The notes: a model not told the origin generated them from the sequence alone. Shown: positions 1-8,470, counted from the stretch's first letter. The stretch is DNA of 19,976 nucleotides from CAZPUS01 sp964589825 (GCA_964589825.1 CAZPUS010000047.1:1-19976); one strand, 5' to 3'. Made by a program: numbers and translations.

Positions 1-2
1 TT

Positions 3-353
3 AAACGCGATGGAAAGGCTCTTACAAATTTCGAGGAAACCTTATCTGCACCTATGTCTGAGCTGGCGCAACAAACTCTGAAGGATCCCTATGTTTTTGA
101 TTTTATGACTGTTACGTCTGATTATTCAGAGCGGGAATTGGAGAAGGGATTAATAGACCACATGACTCACTTTTTGCTTGAACTGGGGGCCGGGTTTGCC
201 TATATCGGAAGACAAATGCCTCTGCAGGTAGGAGAACGTGATTTTTTTATTGATTTGTTGTTTTATCACACCAACCTTCATGCCTATGTTGTCATAGAAT
301 TGAAGACGGTAGAATTTGAACCTGAGCATGCCGGGAAGGTGACTGTTGCTTAA
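3..353 (+). CDS. C-terminal part of a PDDEXK nuclease (DUF1016/YhcG family), prematurely ended
   Basis: The frame is open from the window edge, so the gene starts outside; the first ATG at 54 is internal because upstream codons (ending TNFEETLSAP) continue the family pattern. The stretch LAQQTLKDPYVFDF followed by a domain with ELGAGFAYIGRQ, ERDFFIDLLFYH and VVIELKT is typical of DUF1016/YhcG proteins. These are PD-(D/E)XK nuclease-fold proteins often found near restriction-modification or mobile genes. Counting from the ATG at 54, the catalytic-type residues D67, E82 and K84 are present. The reading frame ends after EPEHAGKVTVA, where the family normally continues with a segment like KLNFYLSAVDD and several tens more residues, so the protein looks truncated or frameshifted. 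No clear continuation is visible in the other two frames downstream. Probably a decaying or C-terminally shortened gene. Confidence 0.75.
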   Translation, partial: KRDGKALTNFEETLSAPMSELAQQTLKDPYVFDFMTVTSDYSERELEKGLIDHMTHFLLELGAGFAYIGRQMPLQVGERDFFIDLLFYHTNLHAYVVIELKTVEFEPEHAGKVTVA

Positions 354-397
354 ATTGGTGTCTACTTTTTCAAGGCAATATCAAAAACAGCAAGGAT

Positions 398-435
398 AAA
401 AAAAGGGTGGTAGTGACCGAAGTCACATACCACCC
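398..435 (-). terminator. Intrinsic terminator of small RNA copy 1
   Basis: On the minus strand an 8-bp stem (GGGTGGTA with TACCACCC) continues, past one bulged T, into a 5-bp stem GTGAC/GTCAC. This is closed by a C-TTCG-G extra-stable tetraloop and followed by seven T's (398-404 on the plus strand are A's). Confidence 0.85.
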
Positions 436-465
436 CGGGCAAGGTACAGGTGGGCTTTGTTATGT
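398..465 (-). ncRNA. Small RNA unit, copy 1 (about 68 nt, free-standing)
   Basis: A minus-strand promoter (TTGACT, 17 nt, TATATT) is followed by a short transcript ending in a strong intrinsic terminator. The transcript body carries the segment AACAAAGCCCACC, then TGTACC, then TTGCCCGGGG. It is identical to the plus-strand unit at 8506-8575 over 70 bases except for one base. No minus-strand gene follows, because the neighbouring gene ending at 353 is on the opposite strand; this argues for a free-standing RNA rather than a 5' leader. No good start codon with a ribosome binding site is seen in it. Function unknown. The 5' end is inferred from the -10 position. Confidence 0.72.
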
Positions 466-471
466 GTATAT

Positions 472-500
472 AATATACAACATGCGAACAAAAAAGTCAA
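472..500 (-). promoter_or_regulatory. Sigma70-like promoter of small RNA copy 1
   Basis: Read on the minus strand: -35 TTGACT (500-495), 17-nt spacer, -10 TATATT (477-472). The spacer ends in GTTG directly before the -10, as in the promoters of the other two RNA units. Confidence 0.7.
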
Positions 501-994
501 GGGCAAACCAACGTGTTTTTATGCTTTTTGTTCATTTTTTTGCAACGACTATCTCTCTTTTCCCATCCCTTTTGCAGCTATTGGGTTTTCGGACCTCGTC
601 CATTCAATGGCAGTTATCCGTGGTTGATGGTTTAATCCGCATCTGATAACGACCGGGATCGACACATGTATTGTTTGGTGCAATATATATAATGTTTTTG
701 GGCATGTGTCATATACCTTTTTCATGCAAAAATGATATTATATATTCCAGAAGTGTTTACACCTGTTATTTCCTTTTCACTATCTGCGATATTTTTCCAT
801 TTATACCACTCAATCCATTAGTGTTATTATGCATTTGAGTTCCCTGCCAGTACCTGTACGGCACTCGCAGCAGCAGCTCCCCACAACGCAGTAATACGTG
901 CCGGCCGCGTACGGACTTCTGTATTGTGTCGCTGCTGCCGCCATAACGATGCACCGTACTATCTATTTCTACAATAATAAAAAAGCGCTTACGT
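501..994. other. Gene-poor stretch upstream of the first sulfatase
   Basis: I see no convincing protein gene here. An 8-bp inverted repeat (GACACATG at 661-668, CATGTGTC at 703-710) brackets an AT-rich core containing TATATATAATG, possibly a protein-binding site around a promoter. A second AT-rich -10-like TATATT lies near 740 but has no matching -35 box. Around 865-945 there are GCAGCAGCAGC and GCTGCTGCCGCC blocks that could pair. The promoter of the sulfatase gene at 995 could not be assigned. Confidence 0.4.
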
Positions 995-2365
995 ATGCAG
1001 CAAAGACCCAACATACTCTTCCTGATGAGCGACCAGCATCGTGCGGATATTGCCGGATTTGCAGGAGACGAGATTGTACGCACCCCGACACTCGACCGTC
1101 TCGCCCGGGATGGTGTCGTGTTCACGAATGCATATACCCCCTCTCCGATCTGTATACCGGCACGCCAGTGTATGATGTCCGGACAGTTGCCCAAAACCTG
1201 CGGATGCCAGGGATGGTTCGATCTCAGCCCCAACTACCATACGTTTTCCCGCCAATTTACCCGCTACGCCTACAATACGGTGTGCAGCGGCAAACTGCAT
1301 CACCAGGGAATCGACCAGATGCAGGGGTGGCGAACCCGTATCGAACCCGATGCGGTCATCGGAGAACAGTATCTGGAAGACAAAATCGAAGAGGAATATG
1401 CACGGTATTCTCCTCCGCCGGGAACCGGGAAATGGTCAAATCAGCGGGAAATCGAAGAGGCACGCGCGGGAGACGGTCCCTATCAGAAATTCGACCGAAG
1501 AGTAGTACGCGCTTCACTCGATTTTCTCGAGGGCTACTTTGTAGACCCCCTTTATCAGCGGCCGCAATATCATCGCCCTCTGCTCTTCAAACAAAGTCTC
1601 GTACAACCCCACTACCCTTTTTTTACCGAGAAAAAGAAGTTTGAACGCTATCTGAATTCGGTTACCACATATATGCAACAACCGTGCGATCACCCGGTAC
1701 TTTCTCTCAGCCAGCAAGAAAAACCGGTATGCGCATCACCAGAGGCGATACGCCGAGCCACGGCAGCCTATTACGGAATGATAGAAACAATGGACAGTTA
1801 TCACGGCCGGGTACTCGATACGCTCGAAGCGCTGGGTCAGGATCTCGATGACTGGATAATCGTCTACACCTCAGATCACGGCGAGATGCTCGGCGAACAC
1901 GGGATTTGGGAAAAAACCCGTTTTTATGAGGCAAGCGTGCGGGTTCCGCTCATCATCAGATGGCCGAAAGGATTTCAGGGAGGCAGAATTTGTGATCAAA
2001 ACGTGAACCTCTGCGATCTTTACGCAACCTTGTGTGAACTTGCGGGGCTGGAAACACCCGCCGGCCTTGACAGCCGCAGTCTGGTTCCTTTACTAAACGG
2101 CAATAGCGAGGGGTGGTCGAACGAAACGATTTCACAGTTCGAAAACCGGCACCTGATGATCAAACAGGACCAGCTGAAATATCAGTATTACGGAGAAGAT
2201 ATAGACGAAGTGCTTTTTGACCTTTCTACTGATCCCCTCGAAACCCGCAACGTCGCTGCCCTGCCGGATTATGCGACGGTCATGTCGCGGTTTCGCACCC
2301 GGAGAGCACAACTGGGACATGGCCCCGATGCAGATCCGCATTATAAAAATGCGGGATATGCATAA
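995..2365 (+). CDS. Type I sulfatase (Cys-type formylglycine), choline-sulfatase/arylsulfatase-like
   Basis: This 456-residue protein belongs to the alkaline-phosphatase-fold sulfatases, which hydrolyse sulfate esters. It opens with NILFLMSDQHRADIAG (metal ligand region, D13). The active-site signature C53-I-P-A-R57 is followed by SGQ, so Cys53 would be oxidised to formylglycine by a maturase; none is encoded in this window. K100/H102, H206 and the SDHGEMLGEHGIWEKTRFYE block (D294, H295, K307) fit the catalytic and metal-binding set. No signal peptide is visible, which suggests a cytoplasmic enzyme acting on an imported substrate. The ATG at 995 was chosen because the homologous region begins five residues later, though no good Shine-Dalgarno precedes it. 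It heads a plus-strand block with the UroD-like gene and a second sulfatase. The substrate cannot be told from sequence. Confidence 0.92.
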   Translation: MQQRPNILFLMSDQHRADIAGFAGDEIVRTPTLDRLARDGVVFTNAYTPSPICIPARQCMMSGQLPKTCGCQGWFDLSPNYHTFSRQFTRYAYNTVCSGKLHHQGIDQMQGWRTRIEPDAVIGEQYLEDKIEEEYARYSPPPGTGKWSNQREIEEARAGDGPYQKFDRRVVRASLDFLEGYFVDPLYQRPQYHRPLLFKQSLVQPHYPFFTEKKKFERYLNSVTTYMQQPCDHPVLSLSQQEKPVCASPEAIRRATAAYYGMIETMDSYHGRVLDTLEALGQDLDDWIIVYTSDHGEMLGEHGIWEKTRFYEASVRVPLIIRWPKGFQGGRICDQNVNLCDLYATLCELAGLETPAGLDSRSLVPLLNGNSEGWSNETISQFENRHLMIKQDQLKYQYYGEDIDEVLFDLSTDPLETRNVAALPDYATVMSRFRTRRAQLGHGPDADPHYKNAGYA

Positions 2366-2674
2366 ATGCAGAGGTGGCTTTGGTATTGCCGATACTGCTG
2401 ACTGCTGAAAACCATTTCTGCATTCTGTCATTGCTATTGGCCAGAAAATCCGGTATTGCGAGAGTGATTATTCATACCTGAATTGAGCGGTTTTTTCGCC
2501 AAATCTGCTGCCATCCGCACTATTCTAATATTCTCGAAAATCATGAGAGACCCCATAAGGTTCTCCCATGGTTTTCGATAACACAATAGCAGCACGGCTC
2601 ACCGCAGCGTTCATCAAAACAACCGCCCAATTCAGGTCATAAAAAAGTTCCACATGAAAAAAAGTGGAGAAAAA
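2366..2674. other. Intergenic region with two inverted repeats, sulfatase to UroD-like gene
   Basis: No gene is seen. Just after the sulfatase stop, AATGCAGA and TCTGCATT arms enclose about 40 nt with an inner GGTAT/ATACC-type pairing; no T-run follows, so this is not a clear terminator. At 2534-2578 there is a longer imperfect hairpin: arms starting TCGAAAATCATG and ending CATGGTTTTCGA, with one wobble and one mismatch. It lies about 100 nt before the next start codon and could be part of its 5' leader. No convincing promoter was found. Confidence 0.4.
2534..2578 (+). repeat. Long imperfect hairpin in the leader of the UroD-like gene
   Basis: The left arm (2534-2552) and right arm (about 2560-2578) pair over roughly 17-19 positions with a single T-G wobble, one mismatch and a small bulge. 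The apical loop is around CCATAA. There is no downstream T-run, so a regulatory or stabilising role is more likely than termination. Confidence 0.5.
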
Positions 2675-3670
2675 ATGACTTCAAAAGAGATTGTACAACG
2701 CACCCTCGATTTCGCCAACCCACCCAGGGTTGCACGGTCATTCGGTGACAGCGACCTGTGCGGTGCCCAATGCAACGCATCGACTCATGCTACCGAATGG
2801 ATCGACGAACCCGACGGGAGCCAGACACGTACGGACGAATGGGGCAACTCGTGGCGCAGGATTGATCCGAGTTCCAAGGGAGAAGTGATCTGCGGCGTGC
2901 TCGAGGACCTTTCGAAGCTGGAAACCTATACACTTCCCGACTATTCCCGCTTTGATGATTATGCGCCGGTAGTCGCAGCACGCAAAAAAAACCCGGACAA
3001 ATGGCTCGTAGGAGACATGCCCGGGTTAACATTCAACATCGCACGAAAAATGCGTAAACTGGACGCCTATCTTACTGACTTGTATATGCATCCCGAAACA
3101 ATCCACGAGCTGCACGACCGAATCGATGCGATGCTGTACGATATGATCCGCAACTACGCTGCCGCAGGCGTTGACAGTGTTTTTTTCCCCGAAGACTGGG
3201 GAACTCAGTCGCAGACATTTATAAGTCCCGACATGTGGTATGAGGAGTTTTATCCAAGGTTCAAAAATTTGTGTGCCGCTGCACACAAGGCCGGCGTTAA
3301 CGTGTTCATGCACTCATGCGGAAAAATCGGTGACATCATCCCCGGTCTTATTGATGCAGGTATCGATGTGCTGCAGTTCGATCAACCCGATCTGCACGGT
3401 ATAGATACGCTGGCACGTTATCAGCAGCATGCACGGATTACGTTCTGGTCACCAATCGATATTCAGCATACGCTGCACACACGTAATGAGATGATCATCA
3501 GAAAAAAAGCGCGCGAAATGCTTGACAAGCTGTGGCATGGCCGGGGCGGCTTTATCGCAGGTTTTTACCAGGATAATGAATCTATCGGACTCGATCCCAT
3601 ATGGCAGAAACACGCATGTGACGAATTCGTTGCATACGGGGTTAATTCCAAAAGTGCGGTACAGACGTGA
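2675..3670 (+). CDS. Uroporphyrinogen decarboxylase-fold protein (UroD/MtaA-like)
   Basis: A 331-residue protein of the UroD superfamily. This includes heme-pathway uroporphyrinogen decarboxylase and the corrinoid-dependent methyltransferases MtaA/CmuA. Recognisable blocks are GDMPGLTFNIARKM, the AAGVDSVFFPEDWGTQSQTFISPDMWYEEFYP region and VNVFMHSCGKIGDIIPGLIDAGIDVLQFDQP. The H-S-C-G motif (H213, C215) matches the zinc-ligand segment of MtaA-like methyltransferases rather than heme-pathway enzymes. I chose ATG 2675 because GTGGAG lies 5 nt upstream; an ATG at 2654 in the same frame would add seven Lys-rich residues. Its place between two sulfatase genes suggests a catabolic role rather than heme synthesis. 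The actual reaction is unknown. The family call is firm, the function is not. Confidence 0.88.
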   Translation: MTSKEIVQRTLDFANPPRVARSFGDSDLCGAQCNASTHATEWIDEPDGSQTRTDEWGNSWRRIDPSSKGEVICGVLEDLSKLETYTLPDYSRFDDYAPVVAARKKNPDKWLVGDMPGLTFNIARKMRKLDAYLTDLYMHPETIHELHDRIDAMLYDMIRNYAAAGVDSVFFPEDWGTQSQTFISPDMWYEEFYPRFKNLCAAAHKAGVNVFMHSCGKIGDIIPGLIDAGIDVLQFDQPDLHGIDTLARYQQHARITFWSPIDIQHTLHTRNEMIIRKKAREMLDKLWHGRGGFIAGFYQDNESIGLDPIWQKHACDEFVAYGVNSKSAVQT

Positions 3671-3762
3671 TATCATCGCGAAGTAAATGAGCACAGCCGC
3701 TCACGATGCTTTGCAGAAAATCTGCGCCAGTATTGGTCATTGAATTTGTAAGGAGTATTACG

Positions 3763-5388
3763 ATGTCTGACCCAGCCACCACACGACCCAACATAGTGCT
3801 TATCCTTGCTGATGATATGGGGTATTCCGATATCGGCTGCTACGGCTCCGAGATACACACACCCAACCTTGACAGAATGGCACAACGGGGAATGCGATTC
3901 AGCCAGATGTATAACTGCGCACGCTGCTGCCCTACGCGTGCAAGTCTGCTGACCGGTTTGTACCCGCATCAGGCCGGAGTCGGCTATATGATAAGTGACA
4001 AAGGGGTCGGCGCTGCCTACCAGGGCTATCTTCGTCAGGATTGTGTCACCATCGGTGAAGCACTAAAGGCGGGAGGGTATCGCACCCTATGGTCGGGAAA
4101 ATGGCACACCTCGCCCGGAATCCCGATCGTCGGAGAACCGAAGACCCCTCTGGGCTCTGAAACAAACCCGTATCCGTTTTCGCGGGGATTTGATCGTTTT
4201 TACGGTACTGCGGGGGGGTGTGAAAACTATTTTAATCCGGTTCGCCTGATGGATCAGGATACCTTTATCCAACCTGGCAATGACCATTATTATACGGATG
4301 GAATCAGCAACGCAGCCTGCAGGATGATCAACGAAGCAACAAATGATGATGAACCGTTTTTCCTTCATGTATGCTATACCGCTCCGCACTGGCCCCTGCA
4401 TGCACTTCCCGAAGATATAGAACGCTATCGCGGAAATTACATGAACGGATGGGACAATATCCGCACCGCCCGTCACGAAACACTCAAGGGTAACGGCATT
4501 CTCGATCCACGGTGGGACATCTCACCCAGGGATCCGCAATCACACGACTTTTTTACCGACGCTCCCCGACGCAAAGAATGGGAAGACCTGCGCATGGCGG
4601 TATATGCCGCACAGGTGGACAGGATGGACCAGGGAATTGGTGCCATCATGGAGACACTCCGTGCCCGGGGCGTGGAAGAGAACACGCTGGTTATGTTTCT
4701 CAGTGATAACGGCGGATGTGCCGAATTTCTCAAGGAAGACGAAAACGACCGCAGCTGGCCGGGACAATACGCCCTCACCGCCCGCCGGGGCGAATCGTGC
4801 AGGGTTGGCAATATAGAAGGACTGCAGCCCGGTCCGGCAACTACCTTCATGAGCTACGACCTGCCCTGGGCCAACGCGTCCAATGCGCCGTTTCGGTATT
4901 ATAAACACTGGGTACACGAAGGCGGTATTGCGACACCGCTTATCTGCCAATGGCCGGCAAATATCGATTCCGCATCCATCGTACACCAGTCCTGTCATGT
5001 TATCGATATTATGGCGACGTGCCTGGATGTAGCGGGTGTAAAGTATCCTGAAGAGTACAACGGCCATCACATACAGCCGCTCGAAGGTGAAAGCTTTGCA
5101 CCGCTTTTGCAGGGCAACCTGCAATGGCAGCGGCAACGTCCGCTGTTCTGGGAACACGAAGGAAACCGGGCTGTTCGTGACGGCCACTGGAAGCTGGTCT
5201 CAAAAACCGTCGATGACTGCAACGGCCCGTGGGAACTCTACGATATGGAAACAGACCGTACGGAACTTCTTAATCGTGCCGACAAGGAAAAGTCGACTGT
5301 CGACCGCCTTTTGCACATGTACAATCAATGGGCGGAAAGATGCGGTGTACTGCCCTGGGAAAACCGTAGCCCTGTCATGAAGAAATAA
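3763..5388 (+). CDS. Type I sulfatase (Cys-type), arylsulfatase A-like
   Basis: A 541-residue sulfatase. PNIVLILADDMGYSDIGCYG carries the metal aspartates D17/D18. The signature C55-C-P-T-R59 followed by SLLTGLYPHQAG is a Cys-type formylglycine site. HWPLHALPEDIERYRG, LSDNGGCAEF and the late WVHEGGIATPLICQWP block are typical of the long arylsulfatase (AtsA-like) branch, so it differs clearly from the shorter sulfatase at 995. The start at 3763 is set by AGGAG seven nt upstream; the frame extends to an ATG at 3706 but without a ribosome binding site. There is no signal peptide, as with the first sulfatase. The gap to the UroD-like gene is 92 bp, compatible with co-transcription. It ends 10 bp from the convergent DUF362 gene. 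Confidence 0.93.
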   Translation: MSDPATTRPNIVLILADDMGYSDIGCYGSEIHTPNLDRMAQRGMRFSQMYNCARCCPTRASLLTGLYPHQAGVGYMISDKGVGAAYQGYLRQDCVTIGEALKAGGYRTLWSGKWHTSPGIPIVGEPKTPLGSETNPYPFSRGFDRFYGTAGGCENYFNPVRLMDQDTFIQPGNDHYYTDGISNAACRMINEATNDDEPFFLHVCYTAPHWPLHALPEDIERYRGNYMNGWDNIRTARHETLKGNGILDPRWDISPRDPQSHDFFTDAPRRKEWEDLRMAVYAAQVDRMDQGIGAIMETLRARGVEENTLVMFLSDNGGCAEFLKEDENDRSWPGQYALTARRGESCRVGNIEGLQPGPATTFMSYDLPWANASNAPFRYYKHWVHEGGIATPLICQWPANIDSASIVHQSCHVIDIMATCLDVAGVKYPEEYNGHHIQPLEGESFAPLLQGNLQWQRQRPLFWEHEGNRAVRDGHWKLVSKTVDDCNGPWELYDMETDRTELLNRADKEKSTVDRLLHMYNQWAERCGVLPWENRSPVMKK

Positions 5389-5398
5389 ACAATGCCGG

Positions 5399-6301
5399 TT
5401 ACACCCCTTTTATCGATATCTTTTCGGAACGTACGTTTCCAAACCCTTTTTCGGCCGCGATTTTAAGATGTTTGATCTGCGTTCCGTCGAATTGTCTGCC
5501 ATACCACGGGGTAAGCGAAACCGTAGCACTGTCCACTGCGACCGGGTCGAATCCACCCACGAACGTATCGAGCGTCTTCACGGTACCCGGCCCTGCCGGT
5601 CCGTTGTCAAGAAGTGCACGGGAAGCATCTACTATCGTGAAGCTCGGCTTTACATAGTATAACAGTTCTGCGATTGCGGTATGCAAATCCATGGATGAAT
5701 GCAATTGTCCCCTGTTTCGTATCAGTCCCATGAACCCTTTGATGCCAAGCGATACCCCTGCTGCGGAATGTGATTTTGCAGTAGGAAGACTTATCAGCAC
5801 ATCCGCTTTTTGTATTTCCGAGACGAGTTCCACCCGGGTAAGCGCTTTTGCCTCATCATGCACAGCCTGAGTAAAAAACCGCTCTTTCGAAGGGTTGAAT
5901 ACAATCACGTCTTTAAGAGGCTTCACCACTTCTCCGATACCGGTCTTTTCACGACAAATCGCGGCATCGTTTATCGTATGGTCACATACAAGCACCTGTT
6001 TTGCCCCTGCCTGCATGCATATGCGCGCCATGGCGCGGACCGCTTCGGGTGAGGTACCGGTTGCCATATCGGGTGTGTTGGCAAAACTCATGTTCGGCTT
6101 GATCACTACCCGCGCCCCTTCTGGTATGAGTTTGTTTGCACCTCCCATTTTTTGTAGCAGTTTCGGAATAACGTCATCGGCACTTCCCTTACCGACATAT
6201 ACGTCACTTTTCGACTCGCCAGCATGCACCGAACCGACAGCCCCCATTCCGACAGCCCCTGCAGCCGACCAACGCATAAATGAACGACGTGACATCTTCA
6301 T
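5399..6301 (-). CDS. DUF362 domain protein with Tat signal
   Basis: A 300-residue protein. The start at 6301 is preceded by AAAGGAG at 7-nt spacing; a longer in-frame start at 6370 has no such site. It begins MKMSRRSFMRW followed by an Ala/Gly-rich segment and an AxA-like cleavage site near residue 27, i.e. a twin-arginine signal that would export a folded protein. The rest matches the DUF362 family: GARVVIKPNMSFANTP, CMQAGAKQVLVCDHT, KADVLISLPTAKSHSAAGVSLGIKGFMGLI, and the VDASRALLDNGPAGPG/FVGGFDPVAVDS end. DUF362 proteins often carry or accompany ferredoxin domains; this one has no CxxCxxC cluster motif. It lies 115 bp downstream of the polyferredoxin gene on the same strand with no strong terminator between, so the two probably form an operon and act together in an extracytoplasmic redox complex. 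Confidence 0.88.
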   Translation of the reverse strand: MKMSRRSFMRWSAAGAVGMGAVGSVHAGESKSDVYVGKGSADDVIPKLLQKMGGANKLIPEGARVVIKPNMSFANTPDMATGTSPEAVRAMARICMQAGAKQVLVCDHTINDAAICREKTGIGEVVKPLKDVIVFNPSKERFFTQAVHDEAKALTRVELVSEIQKADVLISLPTAKSHSAAGVSLGIKGFMGLIRNRGQLHSSMDLHTAIAELLYYVKPSFTIVDASRALLDNGPAGPGTVKTLDTFVGGFDPVAVDSATVSLTPWYGRQFDGTQIKHLKIAAEKGFGNVRSEKISIKGV

Positions 6302-6416
6302 ACGGACACTCCTTTCATGTATGAACACAATCCTGTGGACGTTTTGTTGGGGAGTGTGCACTTCCCTCACGTTTTTTGCATCTACATTGAGCGATTCAGG
6401 TTACAACAGGACATCT

Positions 6417-8156
6417 TCACTCAGTCAGAAACCCTTCGGGTAGCTCCCGTTCCGTGGTATCCACCGAAGAGGGGACAACAGACCGGTTCTGACCGGGATA
6501 ATAGCCAGTACGGGGATCCGCAGCAGACCGCAATTCTTTGCGAGTGCCGGCTGTCGGATCCTTCATAAGCCGTGCTGCATCCGACATATTTCTCTCTTTG
6601 GTTATTTGTTTCTTTTTATATGCACTCATATACGCACCCGAGGCGCGCCTGTTTTCACCAAAACGATACACCACTATTGCTGCTTTGTTATTTACCGGAC
6701 AATGTCTCTCGCACATACCGCAGCCAACACACAGCTCCTGCGTGACAACCGGAACAGTCGCTTCTCCTTTGAGTGTTTTTGTACGATACGGTACTATCGC
6801 ATTGTATGGACACGATTCATCACATACCAGACACTCTCTGCCCTGTGCCCATGCAAGACAACGATGTCGATCGACTACTGCCGTGCCTATCTTTACAAAC
6901 GGCTTCTGCTGCCTTTGTATGGGCCGTAACGCACCGGTGGGACACACATGAGAACAGACCGAACAGTTCTGCTCACATCCGCCAAGTCTCGGTACTACCT
7001 TCGGGGTATAAACCCGGGGGAATCCGTCTGCAATACTGCAGGGCTGAATTATGTTGGTGGGACATACCTTCATGCATTCACCGCATGCAATACAGCGCGA
7101 TAAAAATTGTTCCTCAGGAAGTGCACCGGGCGGACGGATACAACGCCCGGTATTATCTCTTTCGTGTACTGCTGCGGCCCGGTATGCCGGAATGAGCAGC
7201 GCGGCTAGTCCTGCCCCGCCAATAAGGTGACGTCGTCCCAGATCGGTCTGCAGTGAAGTGGATGCGTCAAAGCGTGCAAAACCGAATCTGCTGCAGGTTT
7301 TCTTCGTCACACCGCTACATTCACCGCATACTATGCACTCCATGGTACGCGTCCGGTCGTAGTTTGGCGTCCCTATCGCATCGGTAGGGCACGTGCGGGC
7401 GCACGCCCCGCATCCGTTACATGCCGAAGTGTCGACAATACGCCGGAAAAACGCAAACCGGCCCACCACACCGAGGAAAGCTCCGGTAGGGCATATATAC
7501 TGACACCAGAACCGCCGTTTTACCAGACCCCCGCCAATTACGATCAGAAAAAGGCCCGCCACGGTAATGGTCGTGTAAAAACGGGGTATAGAGATATCGC
7601 TGTAGGCAAGCTGCGTCATACCGACAGCATTGAATGCCGGCCGCAGCAAGTGCAGCGTTTCCGCCCCGGCTGTCATGACAAAAGGGTATACCACAATGGT
7701 AAGGATTCGCGTCAGCAGTGCGATCGGATCCATAAAAAGAGGTGAAAGCACCCCGAATCCCGCCGCAAGCACCAGCGCTCCCAGGAGCACGTACTTGAGT
7801 GTCTGCAGCCCCGACAGTCTCCCCCGCAGGTTTATGAAATATTTCCTTCGTACCGAACGCCAGATAACGCGGTCACAAAAATCGATTACCGCACCCAACG
7901 GACAGACGAATCCGCAGAAAAACCTCCCGAAAACGACCGTCAACAGAATCATGATCGTGGACATTACGATAATGGGAAAGACAAATGTACGTGAGGCAAG
8001 CGAGACCATCACGCCCACAAATGGATTGAGGCGTAAAAACCACTCGCTCTGCAACGCATAGGCAAGCGGAAAGGTGTTTACAAAAAACAAAAAAAACAGA
8101 AACACCCCAAAAAAGAAGCTCTGGCTCACTATTTTGATTTTTTTATGGATCCCCAT
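6417..8156 (-). CDS. Membrane-bound polyferredoxin, NapH-like plus NapG-like fusion
   Basis: A 579-residue protein. Residues 1-230 form several membrane helices with CGFVCPLGAVIDFCD (C81, C85) and CQYICPTGAF (C218, C222), as in NapH/YccM/NosR-type quinol-linked ferredoxins. A 4Fe-4S pair follows (C246-C256 and C274-C288). Residues 308-325 hold GRRHLIGGAGLAALLIPAY, a Tat-like helix resembling the N-terminus of NapG. The C-terminal part is NapG-like, with cysteine clusters at 355-365, 394-405, 442-449 and 476-486. This looks like a fusion of a membrane NapH-type protein and an exported NapG-type ferredoxin, passing electrons across or along the membrane to a periplasmic partner, perhaps the DUF362 protein. 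The last 70 residues are Lys/Arg-rich and unrecognised. AGGAAAG lies upstream of the start at a long spacing. Confidence 0.9.
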   Translation of the reverse strand: MGIHKKIKIVSQSFFFGVFLFFLFFVNTFPLAYALQSEWFLRLNPFVGVMVSLASRTFVFPIIVMSTIMILLTVVFGRFFCGFVCPLGAVIDFCDRVIWRSVRRKYFINLRGRLSGLQTLKYVLLGALVLAAGFGVLSPLFMDPIALLTRILTIVVYPFVMTAGAETLHLLRPAFNAVGMTQLAYSDISIPRFYTTITVAGLFLIVIGGGLVKRRFWCQYICPTGAFLGVVGRFAFFRRIVDTSACNGCGACARTCPTDAIGTPNYDRTRTMECIVCGECSGVTKKTCSRFGFARFDASTSLQTDLGRRHLIGGAGLAALLIPAYRAAAVHERDNTGRCIRPPGALPEEQFLSRCIACGECMKVCPTNIIQPCSIADGFPRVYTPKVVPRLGGCEQNCSVCSHVCPTGALRPIQRQQKPFVKIGTAVVDRHRCLAWAQGRECLVCDESCPYNAIVPYRTKTLKGEATVPVVTQELCVGCGMCERHCPVNNKAAIVVYRFGENRRASGAYMSAYKKKQITKERNMSDAARLMKDPTAGTRKELRSAADPRTGYYPGQNRSVVPSSVDTTERELPEGFLTE

Positions 8157-8207
8157 TATTATTCACTTTCCTGGTGTACTTTATAAAATAATTCGCTTCA
8201 TACATAC

Positions 8208-8236
8208 ACATTATTTTCCGTCAGAAAAGACTGCAA
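8208..8236 (-). promoter_or_regulatory. Probable promoter of the polyferredoxin-DUF362 operon
   Basis: Minus strand: -35 TTGCAG (8236-8231), 17-nt spacer, -10 TAATGT (8213-8208), about 50 nt before the start codon. The -35 box lies in a direct repeat of TGCAGTCTTTT-type sequence (8228-8246), which could be a regulator site. Confidence 0.5.
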
Positions 8237-8246
8237 AAAGACTGCA

Positions 8247-8470
8247 ATATACGAAGATGCATCGACTGGCGCCCCGGAGGTCTTCCCGCGCATTCACACT
8301 GCCGGTCTTCCCACGCTCACGCGGGGATCATTACCGATGCACCCGGGCTTTTTCATACCGTGTTTGTGCACACTCGCATAAAAACGATACTGCATTTGCA
8401 GAGGCACGGTCGAATGTAATGCTGCGTATTGGCCGGATGGAAACGAATACAAATTGCTTGGCGGAAACAC
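8247..8470. other. Intergenic stretch upstream of small RNA copy 2
   Basis: No gene is supported here. Open frames in the region lack ribosome binding sites and resemble no family I know. It separates the divergent polyferredoxin promoter from the plus-strand small-RNA promoter. Confidence 0.4.

Noticed and set aside
398..465. Riboswitch or attenuator leader
   Set aside because: No gene follows on the same strand in either copy.
407..646. Plus-strand 79-codon frame
   Set aside because: It begins inside the antisense of small RNA copy 1, has no ribosome binding site and no recognisable family.
766..1303. Minus-strand frames overlapping the first sulfatase start
   Set aside because: Shadow frames without ribosome binding sites or family resemblance.
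4540..5187. Long minus-strand frame inside the second sulfatase
   Set aside because: Shadow of the real gene, which has the full sulfatase motif set.
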